A DNA stretch of 64,000 bases from an uncultured Treponema sp. (GTDB taxonomy: Bacteria; Spirochaetota; Spirochaetia; Treponematales; Treponemataceae). A program made the translations under genes and the position numbers. Under the pieces are notes generated by a model that did no database searches, was not told where the DNA came from, and was given only the letters and a program-made list of their open reading frames with translations. The stretch is from positions 107,915-171,914 of the forward strand of contig CAMHMJ010000001.1 of NCBI GenBank assembly GCA_946186185.1. The letters run 5' to 3'. The first letter of the stretch is position 1; each line of letters starts with the position of its first letter. This document shows, piece after piece, positions 1 to 7,563 of the stretch.

Positions 1-219
1 GCTTCCGGCGAGGGAAACAGCGGCTCAGAAAAGACCGGCGAGGAATCTAAAAATAATAGTGAAGCAAAGGACAGCGGAACAAATGCCGGTTCCGATGGAA
101 AGGCGGCTTTGGAAACAAAATCTTCTGATGACAAGGCTGAGGAAGCTTCTAAAGACGGAAGCGAAAAAGACGGTGACAGCAAAACCAGCGACAGCACGAA
201 GAAAAACAAAAAGAAGTAG
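1..219 (+). CDS. C-terminal tail of a truncated gene, probably LptA-like
   Basis: Only the last 72 codons lie in the window; the reading frame is open from base 1 to the TAG at 217-219. The visible part is a low-complexity, hydrophilic tail rich in Ser, Asp, Gly, Glu and Lys that ends in a run of lysines. It contains no recognisable domain. The stop is 6 bp before the ATG of lptB, so the two are probably cotranscribed. The gene directly upstream of lptB often encodes the periplasmic LPS-transport protein LptA, which makes that the most likely identity, but this rests on position and not on the residues seen. It could also be another secreted or cytoplasmic protein with a charged tail. Confidence 0.5.
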   Translation, partial: ASGEGNSGSEKTGEESKNNSEAKDSGTNAGSDGKAALETKSSDDKAEEASKDGSEKDGDSKTSDSTKKNKKK

Positions 220-225
220 GAAAAG

Positions 226-1020
226 ATGACAGACGAAGAGATAAATGAAATAGACAATAAAGAGGAATTGAATGCTGTTTCCGGCGATTCCAATGTTCAT
301 ACTCTGCGGGTTTCAAGCCTTTTTAAGAGCTTTGGACACAAGAAGGTCGTTCAGGGAATTGATTTTCATATGAAAACCGGCGAGGTTCTGGGACTTCTGG
401 GGCCTAACGGAGCCGGAAAAACAACTACTTTTTACATGATTGTAGGTTTTTATAAGCCTACGGCGGGGGATATTTTTCTTGATGACAAGCAGATAACTCC
501 TCTTCCGATGTTTAAGCGTGCCCGGCTGGGAATCAGTTACCTTCCTCAGGAGCCGAGCGTTTTCAAGAAGCTTACCGTAGAAGAAAATATCTGGTCGATT
601 CTTGAAACCCGGCGGGATCTTACCCATGCGCAGAAAAAGCAGCGTCTTGAAGAATTAATCGAAGAGTTTGCAATCGGCAGAATCCGAAAGCAGTTTGCCT
701 TTACACTTTCCGGCGGAGAACGACGCCGAACGGAAATTGCCCGCTCCCTTGCCATTGAACCGAAATTTCTTTTGCTGGACGAGCCTTTTGCGGGAATTGA
801 CCCGATTGCGGTTTCTGACATTAAGGGGATGATTGGGCTTCTGGCAAAGCGGGGAATCGGTATTCTGATTACGGATCACAACGTTCGTGATACCCTTGAA
901 ATTACCGACAAAGCGATTATTGTAAGCTCCGGACAGATTGCGATTCAGGGTTCAAAACAGGAAATCCTTGATTCAGAGCTTGCCCGGGAAGTATATCTTG
1001 GAAAAGACTTTTCAATGTAG
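226..1020 (+). CDS. lptB: LptB-type ABC transporter ATPase
   Basis: Cytoplasmic ATPase of the LptB2FG complex, which extracts lipopolysaccharide-like glycolipid from the inner membrane for transport to the outer membrane. The 264-residue protein has a complete ABC cassette: Walker A GPNGAGKTT (residues 59-67), Q-loop Gln in YLPQEP (about 108), signature LSGGE (161-165), Walker B FLLLDEP (181-187) and H-loop His218. The PNGAGKTTTFYMIVG and DEPFAGIDPIAV blocks are typical of LptB rather than of other ABC ATPases. An N-terminal extension of about 25 acidic residues is longer than in E. coli LptB. The ATG at 226 follows a TAGGAAAAG ribosome site. Treponemes such as T. pallidum lack classical LPS, so the cargo may be a different outer-leaflet glycolipid. 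Confidence 0.93.
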   Translation: MTDEEINEIDNKEELNAVSGDSNVHTLRVSSLFKSFGHKKVVQGIDFHMKTGEVLGLLGPNGAGKTTTFYMIVGFYKPTAGDIFLDDKQITPLPMFKRARLGISYLPQEPSVFKKLTVEENIWSILETRRDLTHAQKKQRLEELIEEFAIGRIRKQFAFTLSGGERRRTEIARSLAIEPKFLLLDEPFAGIDPIAVSDIKGMIGLLAKRGIGILITDHNVRDTLEITDKAIIVSSGQIAIQGSKQEILDSELAREVYLGKDFSM

Positions 1021-1037
1021 TCATATCAGGGGGAAAA

Positions 1038-1391
1038 ATGGAACAGACAGTAACTTCGCCTGCTGCACAGGTACTCGTATCTTTAATTCCGATTGTGGGA
1101 ATTGCCTTTGGAGCAGTTCTTTTGTTTTTTGTAATTCTCTGGCATCATAATGAAGTGAAGCTTCAGATCAGAACCGGAAATTACGAGCCCCGGGTCTTTA
1201 ATCTTAAGGCAGTTTCTCTTCTGGCGGGACTTCTTCTTACCAGTCTAGGCTTAATTCTTTCCCTTTCTTTTGCCATTATCGACGGTTTTTCCTACACAAT
1301 ACTCGGCGGCCTTATTCCCTTTGTGACGGGAATCAGCCTGCTGATTTTTTACAGGGTTTACCCGGATTTCCACAAAAACGATAAGGACTAG
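1038..1391 (+). CDS. Small membrane protein, DUF6249-like
   Basis: 117 residues with no assigned function. The sequence predicts one transmembrane helix at residues 12-35, a short cytoplasmic or periplasmic segment beginning WHHNEVKLQIRTG, then two more hydrophobic helices (about 56-78 and 84-103) and a charged tail. A helix followed by WHHN and a basic stretch resembles the DUF6249 type of small membrane protein that often sits beside ECF sigma operons; this is a resemblance and was not confirmed. A good GGGGGA ribosome site precedes the ATG. The gene lies 17 bp after lptB and 2 bp before the sigma factor gene, so it may belong to the sigma/anti-sigma signalling unit rather than to LPS transport. 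Confidence 0.75.
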   Translation: MEQTVTSPAAQVLVSLIPIVGIAFGAVLLFFVILWHHNEVKLQIRTGNYEPRVFNLKAVSLLAGLLLTSLGLILSLSFAIIDGFSYTILGGLIPFVTGISLLIFYRVYPDFHKNDKD

Positions 1392-1393
1392 AT

Positions 1394-1972
1394 TTGCCTG
1401 TAAAGCATTCTGGAAATGAACAAATAAAGCTTCGCGATTTGACGCTGGTGAAGGCATCACTTGCAGGAAATACCCGGGCCTTTGCCCAGCTTATGCGTCT
1501 TTACCGTCAGCGGGTTTTTATTTTCGGAAAGAGTTTTTTTCATAACGACGCAGACGCCGAAGATTTCGTTCAGGATGTTTTTATAAAGGTTTACACTCAT
1601 CTTTCAACCTTTCAGGGAAAAAGCCAGTTTTCAACCTGGCTGATGAAAATTGCGTACACAACTGTTTTAAATTCTGTTTCCCGGAAGAAAGAATACCTTC
1701 CAATCTCCGACGAAGAAAATATTGCGGATTTTGACATGACGCCGGAAGAAAGACAAATCAGGCTGGTAACCCAGAAGGCAATCCATGAGGCGCTTATGGA
1801 ATTGCCTGAAAAATATGCACTCTGCATTGAACTTTACTTTTTTTACTCGATTCCCTATCAGGAAATCAGCGATATAACGGAAATTCCACTTAATACTATA
1901 AAATCTCATATTTTCAGGGCGAAAAAAATCCTGAGGGAAAAACTGGAGGACTTTTATGAAAAAAGCCGATGA
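1394..1972 (+). CDS. ECF-like sigma-70 family RNA polymerase sigma factor
   Basis: 192-residue group IV (ECF) type sigma factor that would direct RNA polymerase to a small regulon. Region 2 covers about residues 13-85, with FHNDADAEDFVQDVFIKVY as the conserved core helix, and region 4 covers about 125-185 with the helix-turn-helix YQEISDITEIPLNTIKSHIFRAKKILREKL. The start is a TTG at 1394 with AAGGA about 7 bp upstream. The next in-frame Met, at residue 34, would cut into region 2, so the TTG is preferred. The stop overlaps the next gene by 17 bp, the usual coupling with a cognate anti-sigma factor. The inducing signal cannot be told from the sequence. Confidence 0.9.
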   Translation: MPVKHSGNEQIKLRDLTLVKASLAGNTRAFAQLMRLYRQRVFIFGKSFFHNDADAEDFVQDVFIKVYTHLSTFQGKSQFSTWLMKIAYTTVLNSVSRKKEYLPISDEENIADFDMTPEERQIRLVTQKAIHEALMELPEKYALCIELYFFYSIPYQEISDITEIPLNTIKSHIFRAKKILREKLEDFYEKSR

Positions 1973-2438
1973 TAAAAACGTTTCGCGAAACTGTTCACGA
2001 ATTATGGAAAAATATCTCTCTCTGGATAAAAATCAGAAGGTGCCCCTGGAGGTTTCTTCTCATCTTTTTAAATGCAGAAAATGCAGAAAGCAGGTGCGTG
2101 CCCTGCGGATTGCAGAACGGGTGAGTGCGGAAAGCTTTTCCTTTGAGGCTCCTCTTGAAGACAACCTGATTCAGAGCGTTATGACCCGGATAGATCCAAA
2201 AACTGCAAGAAAAATGAATTACCAGGAAAAAATATTCGGGCTCTGGACGACTTCCGGAATTGTTCTGATTTTTGCCTTCGTTCTGGTGGTTTTTGCTGCG
2301 AAGAATTTTCAGAACCGGGATTTACTCATGGCAATTGCAACCGTTATTGCGGGCTTTGTTACAGTCTGGGGTGTTCTATATATTGCTACAAATGTGGATT
2401 TTTTTATCAAGAGAATAAACAGTTCCCTCAGAACTTAG
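1956..2438 (+). CDS. Zinc-finger membrane anti-sigma factor
   Basis: 160-residue probable regulator of the overlapping sigma factor. The N-terminal half is soluble and contains SSHLFKCRKCRKQ (residues 35-47), which gives the H-x3-C-x2-C zinc-binding pattern of the zf-HC2/ZAS anti-sigma domain; an earlier Cys at residue 12 may complete the site. Two transmembrane helices follow at about 93-110 and 118-140. This is the usual design in which a cytoplasmic ZAS domain holds the sigma factor until a membrane signal releases it. The 17-bp overlap with the sigma gene supports translational coupling and near-equal amounts of the two proteins. The periplasmic loop between the helices is very short, so signal sensing probably occurs within the membrane or through a partner. 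Confidence 0.85.
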   Translation: MKKADDKNVSRNCSRIMEKYLSLDKNQKVPLEVSSHLFKCRKCRKQVRALRIAERVSAESFSFEAPLEDNLIQSVMTRIDPKTARKMNYQEKIFGLWTTSGIVLIFAFVLVVFAAKNFQNRDLLMAIATVIAGFVTVWGVLYIATNVDFFIKRINSSLRT

Positions 2439-2505
2439 TCAGGTTTTGATTCATGAGAGGACGTTCAGTCAGCTTTGAAAAAGCCGAGCCCTGTTTCTGA
2501 CTCTG

Positions 2506-2994
2506 TTAGTCCAGATATACGAACTCTGAAAAATACAAGCCCTGAATTTTGTTCAAAACAAGAGCCCTGTTTAATTCGTCGATTAGTTCCATCTTCATCG
2601 CAGTTTCCCCCATGCTTTTGATTTCTGTAAGGGTGTAGCGCGAAAACCATTCCCGTAAAATTGTTCGGATTTTTGGTACTTTTTTTGAAAGCTCTTCAAG
2701 AAATTCACTGTCATCCTTTGTGTAGGAAAACCAGGGGGTGATTACAATTGAAACTCCGTTCCCGCCTTCTTTTTCCGGTTTTGTAACAACCCTCAGGCGT
2801 TCAATCCCGGTGAAGGAGGAAAGGTTTGCTTCCTGAAAGGCGGAAATTCGTTTTTCCATTTCTTCCGGCGAAAATTGAGTTACGATTTTCGGGTGAATAT
2901 TCCGTTTTGTGATTACGACAATCGTGGTAACAGTAAAAAAAGAGAGCATCAAAATAAGAATGAAAAAAAGTATTCTGTTTAATTCAATTTTCAT
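2506..2994 (-). CDS. FliL-like membrane protein
   Basis: 162 residues. An N-terminal transmembrane helix (residues 7-28) is followed by a periplasmic domain. Its C-terminal half matches the FliL pattern: VPKIRTILREWFSRYTLTEI, then a Gly-containing turn, a long helix ending in ELNRALVLNKIQGLYF and the terminal strand SEFVYLD, which corresponds to the usual VYFTEFVIQ ending. FliL is a single-pass protein that rings the flagellar stator units and supports torque under load. Here the gene lies 48 bp downstream of hflX and outside any flagellar operon, so it is likely a second, divergent FliL paralogue. The middle of the protein is not recognisably FliL, and a different role at the periplasmic flagellum or elsewhere is possible. 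Confidence 0.7.
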   Translation of the reverse strand: MKIELNRILFFILILMLSFFTVTTIVVITKRNIHPKIVTQFSPEEMEKRISAFQEANLSSFTGIERLRVVTKPEKEGGNGVSIVITPWFSYTKDDSEFLEELSKKVPKIRTILREWFSRYTLTEIKSMGETAMKMELIDELNRALVLNKIQGLYFSEFVYLD

Positions 2995-3042
2995 ATGTTT
3001 TTATGGGCTCCATAACCAGTTTTTTGCCAGCTCAATGCCGTC

Positions 3043-4284
3043 CTACCGGCGGTATTTTGAAAATCTCTCCCGCTCGTTTTCAGGAAGACGGGCAAGAAGC
3101 TCCACGGAGTTGTCCTTCCATTCTTCCTTCAGAATTATGCCCTTAGTTCTGATAAGCTGAACTATTTCGGCTTCTTCAAGGGGAATTTCATAATTTTCCT
3201 GCATTCCAAAAAGCTTTCGGGAAATGCGCAAAAACAGCTCTTCAAAGCCGGTTTCTTCTTTTGCGCTTACCTTTATTGCTTCCGGAAAATTCAGAAGGAG
3301 CTCTCCTTCGCTGACGCTTTCCCGTTTTTTATCCCATTTGTTCAGGATTATAAGGCTTTTAGAAATGTCGGCACCGGTTTCCTTCAAAACTTCCATAACA
3401 GTTTTGTACTGTTCCAGAGCCTGACTGTCTGAAGAATCGATTACGATTAAAAGGAGATCTGCGTCCCGGGCAGCGCTAAGAGTTGACTTAAAAGCGTCTA
3501 TCAGGGAGTGGGGAAGATTTTTTATAAAGCCGACAGTGTCCGTTAAAAGAATCCCGTTTCCGTCCTTCAGCTTAAGTTTTCTGGTAAGAGGATCCAGGGT
3601 GGCAAAGAGCTCGTCTTCAACAAAGCTTTTGGCTCCCGTCAAGGCGTTTAAAAGACTGGACTTTCCGGCGTTGGTGTATCCCACAAGTGCACATTCAGGC
3701 ACCGGAATCTGGCTTCGTTTTTTTCGCTGGGTATTTCTGTTTTTTGAAACCTCCAGCAGCTCTTTTTTTACCTGATTAATTTTGGACCGAACCTGCCGCT
3801 GGTCGAGCTCCAGCTGGGTTTCTCCGCTTCCCTTTGAACCGTAACTACCACCCCGCTGCCGGGAAAGGTCTCCGTAGGAGTGTGCAAGGCGGGGCAGGCT
3901 GTAACTGAGACGGGCCAGTTCAACCTGAAGAACGGCTTCCTTTGTCCGGGCCCGCTGGGCAAATATCCGGATTATGAGCTCCTGCCGGTCAAAGCAGGGA
4001 ATTTTTGTAAGCTTTTCCCAGTTTCTCTGTTTTGTTGGATCCAGGTCAAAATCAAAAATAATACAGTCGGCTTCCGCCTCTTTTGAAAGCTCCTTGATTT
4101 CTTCTGCCTTGCCGCTTCCCATTCCGTAAGCCGGCTTTATTTCCAGGCGGGAAAGTGTAAGAAGACCTGCAATTTCCATTCCTGCGGTTGTTGCAAGACC
4201 AGAGAGTTCTTTTAAATCATTTAAGGGTTCGCCAACAAGAAAGCAGCGGGGTTTGCGTTCTTCTTCTTCCCGGACTTCAAACAT
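3043..4284 (-). CDS. hflX: Ribosome-associated GTPase HflX
   Basis: 413-residue GTPase that binds the 50S subunit and splits stalled or stressed ribosomes. The N-terminal HflX domain includes YGMGSGKAEEI (near residue 54) and the nucleotide-proximal stretch ARTKEAVLQVELARLSY, followed by a Gly-rich loop (RQRGGSYGSKGSGETQLE) and a coiled-coil linker. The G domain begins at about residue 200 with G1 GYTNAGKSS, then the switch II motif DTVGFI, NKWD (G4) and SAKE (G5). Length and order match canonical HflX. The ATG at 4284 has GGAGAAG upstream. The FliL-like gene follows 48 bp downstream, probably in the same transcript, and the diguanylate cyclase gene ends 69 bp upstream. Confidence 0.95.
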   Translation of the reverse strand: MFEVREEEERKPRCFLVGEPLNDLKELSGLATTAGMEIAGLLTLSRLEIKPAYGMGSGKAEEIKELSKEAEADCIIFDFDLDPTKQRNWEKLTKIPCFDRQELIIRIFAQRARTKEAVLQVELARLSYSLPRLAHSYGDLSRQRGGSYGSKGSGETQLELDQRQVRSKINQVKKELLEVSKNRNTQRKKRSQIPVPECALVGYTNAGKSSLLNALTGAKSFVEDELFATLDPLTRKLKLKDGNGILLTDTVGFIKNLPHSLIDAFKSTLSAARDADLLLIVIDSSDSQALEQYKTVMEVLKETGADISKSLIILNKWDKKRESVSEGELLLNFPEAIKVSAKEETGFEELFLRISRKLFGMQENYEIPLEEAEIVQLIRTKGIILKEEWKDNSVELLARLPENERERFSKYRR

Positions 4285-4353
4285 CAGCTTCTCCGTTTTT
4301 CACCGGGGCAGAACCCGCTGCATTTGCTCCATGCAATCAAGGGGCCGCAAAAA

Positions 4354-5475
4354 TTAAACATTGGAGACTCCGTCAATGGAGATTCTGTTTTTTCCGGTTC
4401 TTTTTGAAACATAAAGGGCTTTGTCGGCTCTCTTGAAAAGTTCATCGTAGGTTTCTCCGAGAGGCGGAACTGAAGCAATACCAAAGCTTCCATGAATAAA
4501 TAGTTCAGGATCTCCACGGACGGGAGTCTTGTTCATTTCGTCCAGAGCCTGACGGGCCCGGGTTTCCGCAATTTCCAGGTCTGTTACATGGGTCATAAAG
4601 ATTACAAATTCGTCGCCGCCAAAGCGTCCGATAATATCCGTCCGGCGGAAGGTTCTGTTCAAAACGGTTGAAATATTTTCAAGTACCTCGTCACCGACAT
4701 CGTGACCAAAGCGGTCGTTTACAGACTTAAAGTTATCGGCATCAAAAATTAAAAGGATGCCGGAAGAACGGTTTTTCAAAAGGTTTTTCTTGATTTCCCG
4801 CTGAAGAGCCGACTTGTTGTAAAGCCCCGTAAGGGAATCCCGGTCCCGTTCCGTGCTGATGGTCTGCTGAAGGATAATTTCCCGGGTTTTGATGCTGGAA
4901 AGATACATGTGAAGTACCATTCCGATAAAATAAAAACAGGTCATATGAAGGTAATCGATGCTCTGGGCCAGCATCGGTTTGTAGACCATTGTAAATGCTG
5001 AATTTACCAGCGCCCAGAAAAGACAGAAAATGCTCATTCTTGAAAGGCGGTCCGTGAACATCATTGGGCAGACAACCTGAAGGACACAGAAGATGACGCA
5101 GTCAGAAAAGCGGTCCGTGGTGATGGAATCATAGATTCCAAAAATGAACATTGTGGAGATGAAAATATATACAAAGAGGGTAGTGTATTTTTTATATTTC
5201 GGAAGAATGATGATGGAAAGAATAAAAAACAGGAAAAAATAAAGGGCAAAGGAAATGTAGGACATCCTTAATTCCCGGATAATCCATGGACTTTTAATAA
5301 AAGAAAGGAAAAAGAGTCCCAGCATCAGCATTGTAATCAGAAAGGAACAGACTGTAAGCATATTCCGGTTTGAATGTCTGATTTCTGCCTGAGCATCCTT
5401 GTAGTCGGATTTAGTAACAACAAGACGCTGTTTTACAATTTTTAAAAGTGAATAAACTCTTTTTATAAATCTCAT
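4354..5475 (-). CDS. Membrane-bound GGDEF diguanylate cyclase
   Basis: 373-residue enzyme that makes the second messenger cyclic di-GMP from two GTP. Residues 38-195 form about six hydrophobic helices (for example 39-60, 72-92, 97-116, 124-140, 148-166 and 174-194), a membrane sensor of no recognised family. A short coiled region leads to the GGDEF domain at about 208-370. The active site GGDEF is intact at 286-290, and the inhibitory I-site RRTD lies at 277-280, exactly five residues before it, so product feedback is expected. The ATG at 5475 has the ribosome site GGGGGGA on the minus strand. Another c-di-GMP enzyme in the window is the HD-GYP protein at 38746-39978. Confidence 0.93.
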   Translation of the reverse strand: MRFIKRVYSLLKIVKQRLVVTKSDYKDAQAEIRHSNRNMLTVCSFLITMLMLGLFFLSFIKSPWIIRELRMSYISFALYFFLFFILSIIILPKYKKYTTLFVYIFISTMFIFGIYDSITTDRFSDCVIFCVLQVVCPMMFTDRLSRMSIFCLFWALVNSAFTMVYKPMLAQSIDYLHMTCFYFIGMVLHMYLSSIKTREIILQQTISTERDRDSLTGLYNKSALQREIKKNLLKNRSSGILLIFDADNFKSVNDRFGHDVGDEVLENISTVLNRTFRRTDIIGRFGGDEFVIFMTHVTDLEIAETRARQALDEMNKTPVRGDPELFIHGSFGIASVPPLGETYDELFKRADKALYVSKRTGKNRISIDGVSNV

Positions 5476-5632
5476 AGATTCCCCCCACTTGAGACCCTGA
5501 TATTATACAGAAAAAAATGAGTTTATAATAGAGGGGAAAGAGGGGTTTGAGGGGTAAGCAGGTGCAGGGCTTACAGATAAACGCTCATGAGCTTTGCCCC
5601 TGCAAGAGGACAAACCCTGCGTATAAAATCCT
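5476..5632. other. Intergenic region with G-runs and a potential stem-loop
   Basis: This gap lies between the end of the M23 peptidase gene and the start of the diguanylate cyclase gene, both on the minus strand. The plus strand has three GGGG runs at 5532-5554, separated by five bases each, with another GGG at 5567-5569. GCAGGG at 5564-5569 can pair with CCCTGC at 5598-5603, enclosing the palindrome GCTCATGAGC (5583-5592). On the minus strand a TATAAT lies near 5505-5510, a possible -10 for the cyclase. No known riboswitch consensus was recognised. Confidence 0.4.
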
Positions 5633-6820
5633 CTATTTCCAGAGAGCCATCGGGTCTACGGTTTTTCCGTTTTTGTATACCGTAAAGTGCAGGTGCGGTC
5701 CGGTACTCATACCGGTGCTTCCTACCTTTCCGATGCGGGTATTTGTATCTACCACTTTTCCACGGGTTACAAGAATGGCGCTGAGGTGTCCGTAAAGTGT
5801 TTTGTAGCCGGAATGGTGGGTTACGATTACATAGTTTCCGTACACATTGTTAAAGCCTGTGGAAGTAACGGTTCCTACAAGGGCTGCGTATACATTGGTT
5901 CCCTGAGGGCAGGCCATATCCACACCTGAATGGTAGCTTCGTTTTCCGTTGAAAGGGGAGCTTCTCCAGCCGTAGTAGGAAGAAAGCCAGTAGCGGGCCC
6001 TGATCGGCTTGTGGAACAGGTCTCCGTTGATTTCCTGACGGGTTACCCAGTCTAGATATGCGTCAGGTAAGAAAAGTGTTGCTCCCGCATTCAGCTTGAC
6101 TTCCTTTTCCACCTTGTTGATGCGGCTGGCTTTATCTGCACTGATGTCATATTTTTTTGCAATGGATTCAATAGTTTCTCCGTTTTTGCGAACGGTGTAG
6201 ATGATTCCCGGCATTGAAGGGATTTTTAAATACTGCCCGATCTGTAAAAGACGGGACTGGCGGATATTGTTTACGCTGATAATGGTGTCCTGAGTGATGT
6301 TAAAATTGTCCGCAATAAAACCAATCATGTCACCTTTTTTTACGCGGTATGTAGAATAGCAGAGTTCAAGGCTGTCGTCATAAACTGAGGTTTCCTGTTT
6401 TTCAGCTTCCAGAAGGGCTTCTGCATGCTCCGGACTGTCGGCTTCAAAATCACCGTGGAAGGACTGCAGTTCCTGTTCTGCATCAAGAAGGGACTCGTCA
6501 GAAAGGGACGCTTCAGAGAGTGAAACATCCGTTGCTGTATCGCTTCCGGTTTCGCCGCTGATTTTTTTTGAATCAGAACCGTTTTTCAGTTCATTCTGAA
6601 GGAATTCCGGAACACCGGAGGTTTCAAGACCTCCCACACCGTGAGGAATAGTTTTCTTGTCGTATATGTAAAGTGCGCCAAAGGTTAAAAGAAGACCGCC
6701 AAAAAAAGCGCACACTGAATTAAAAATCGTTCTTTTTATCCGTGTATTAAAAATCATAAAATAAATTTTTGCGGGCCCGTGATGCTGCCCGTTATTCTTG
6801 TAATTTTCAAATTGCTTCAT
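5633..6820 (-). CDS. LysM-domain M23 family murein peptidase
   Basis: 395-residue membrane-anchored, periplasmic cell-wall hydrolase. A cytoplasmic N-terminus of about 30 residues is followed by one transmembrane helix (residues 32-53), a Ser/Asp/Glu-rich spacer, two LysM peptidoglycan-binding repeats (about 153-199, starting TYRVKKGDMIGFIADNF, and 205-250) and a C-terminal LytM/M23 domain (about 272-395). The zinc-site motifs H-x3-D (in SYHSGVDMAC) and HLHF (in GPHLHFTVY) are both intact, so it is likely an active endopeptidase rather than an EnvC-like degenerate activator. The ATG at 6820 lacks a clear ribosome site; an internal ATG at 6757, just before the transmembrane helix, is an alternative start. 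The gene follows rlmE by 9 bp and is probably coupled to it. Confidence 0.93.
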   Translation of the reverse strand: MKQFENYKNNGQHHGPAKIYFMIFNTRIKRTIFNSVCAFFGGLLLTFGALYIYDKKTIPHGVGGLETSGVPEFLQNELKNGSDSKKISGETGSDTATDVSLSEASLSDESLLDAEQELQSFHGDFEADSPEHAEALLEAEKQETSVYDDSLELCYSTYRVKKGDMIGFIADNFNITQDTIISVNNIRQSRLLQIGQYLKIPSMPGIIYTVRKNGETIESIAKKYDISADKASRINKVEKEVKLNAGATLFLPDAYLDWVTRQEINGDLFHKPIRARYWLSSYYGWRSSPFNGKRSYHSGVDMACPQGTNVYAALVGTVTSTGFNNVYGNYVIVTHHSGYKTLYGHLSAILVTRGKVVDTNTRIGKVGSTGMSTGPHLHFTVYKNGKTVDPMALWK

Positions 6821-6829
6821 AGTATAACC

Positions 6830-7441
6830 CTATTTGCGAGAAATTCCAATAAGATATGTTTCAAAGGATTCCTGCCTGCAAGCTTCCGGTTTGAAACCCT
6901 TTGCCTGTGTGAAGTTTTTACGGAGCTCATCCAGGAAGGCTCGCTGGTCTCCGTTCTGGAAAATTTTTACAACAAAGTTTCCTCCCGGCTTAAGCATAGT
7001 GGTACCGTACCAGATTGCCATTTCTACCAGCTGCTGGCTTCTTGCGGTATCAACGGTGCGGTTTCCGGTTGTAAGGGGAGCGGCGTCGCATACAACTGCG
7101 TCGAAGGGCCCTTCCGCCCTGATTTTTTCCCGGATTTCTTCATCGTTCAAGTCCCCCTGCATAAATACAAGGTTTTCGCCCTTTACTGATTTAGACAGCG
7201 GGTTCAAATCGCAGGAGACTACCTTTCCGCCTTCTCCAAGGTTCCTTAAAAGAAATGTGGTCCAGCTTCCTGGAGCAGCACCAAGATCAAGTACGCAGGA
7301 GTTTTTCTTGAGAATCTTAAATTTTTCATCAATTTCCTGAAGCTTGTAAACTGAGCGAGCAGGATAGCCTTCTTTAAATGCCTTTTGTGACCAGAAGTCC
7401 GGTTTTTCGTAACTATTTCCCATACTCTGATTTTCGGACAA
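6830..7441 (-). CDS. rlmE: 23S rRNA 2'-O-methyltransferase RlmE (FtsJ/RrmJ)
   Basis: 203-residue SAM-dependent methyltransferase that methylates U2552 (E. coli numbering) in the 23S A-loop late in 50S assembly. The SAM motif DLGAAPGSW is at residues 52-60. The FtsJ catalytic K-D-K-E tetrad can be assigned to Lys33 (in ARSVYKL), Asp in VVCDAAP, Lys in NFVVKIF and Glu in SFETYL. Length equals the E. coli enzyme. The first in-frame start is TTG at 7441, with ATG at 7423 as an alternative; neither has a clear ribosome site. The upstream 36-bp palindrome (7494-7529) contains a minus-strand TATAAT at 7493-7498 that could serve this gene. Confidence 0.92.
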   Translation of the reverse strand: MSENQSMGNSYEKPDFWSQKAFKEGYPARSVYKLQEIDEKFKILKKNSCVLDLGAAPGSWTTFLLRNLGEGGKVVSCDLNPLSKSVKGENLVFMQGDLNDEEIREKIRAEGPFDAVVCDAAPLTTGNRTVDTARSQQLVEMAIWYGTTMLKPGGNFVVKIFQNGDQRAFLDELRKNFTQAKGFKPEACRQESFETYLIGISRK

Positions 7442-7469
7442 AATTCAGTGCTTTTTAGTTTTTTTTTTC

Positions 7470-7500
7470 TTGACGAACGGGAAAACCGTGTTATTATACT
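7470..7500 (+). promoter_or_regulatory. Promoter of the discoidin/SGNH lipoprotein gene
   Basis: TTGACG at 7470-7475 is followed by TATTAT at 7492-7497 (16-bp spacer) or TATACT at 7495-7500 (19 bp). The -10 region lies inside the left arm of the palindrome at 7494-7529, so a protein bound there would block this promoter. Confidence 0.65.
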
Positions 7501-7529
7501 TATAGTTTAGCGCTAAACTATAAGTATAA
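7494..7529. promoter_or_regulatory. 36-bp perfect palindrome, LacI-type operator candidate
   Basis: Bases 7494-7511 and 7512-7529 are exact reverse complements, with the core TTTAGCGCTAAA. A third half-site GCTAAAC occurs at 7531-7537. A palindrome centred on CG in an A/T-flanked GCGC core is the usual form of LacI/GalR-family operators, which often control carbohydrate genes. It overlaps the -10 box and likely start site of the lipoprotein gene and also contains a minus-strand TATAAT. No LacI-type regulator is encoded in the window. As DNA it could also form a cruciform. Confidence 0.7.
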
Positions 7530-7563
7530 CGCTAAACCTTATCAAACTTTTCAGAGGTGTTTT

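Noticed and set aside
5550..5620. Possible c-di-GMP (GEMM) riboswitch before the diguanylate cyclase gene
   Set aside because: GGGGCAAAGC recalls parts of the GEMM consensus, but the two tetraloop helices and their spacing are not present, so it is listed only as a structured gap.
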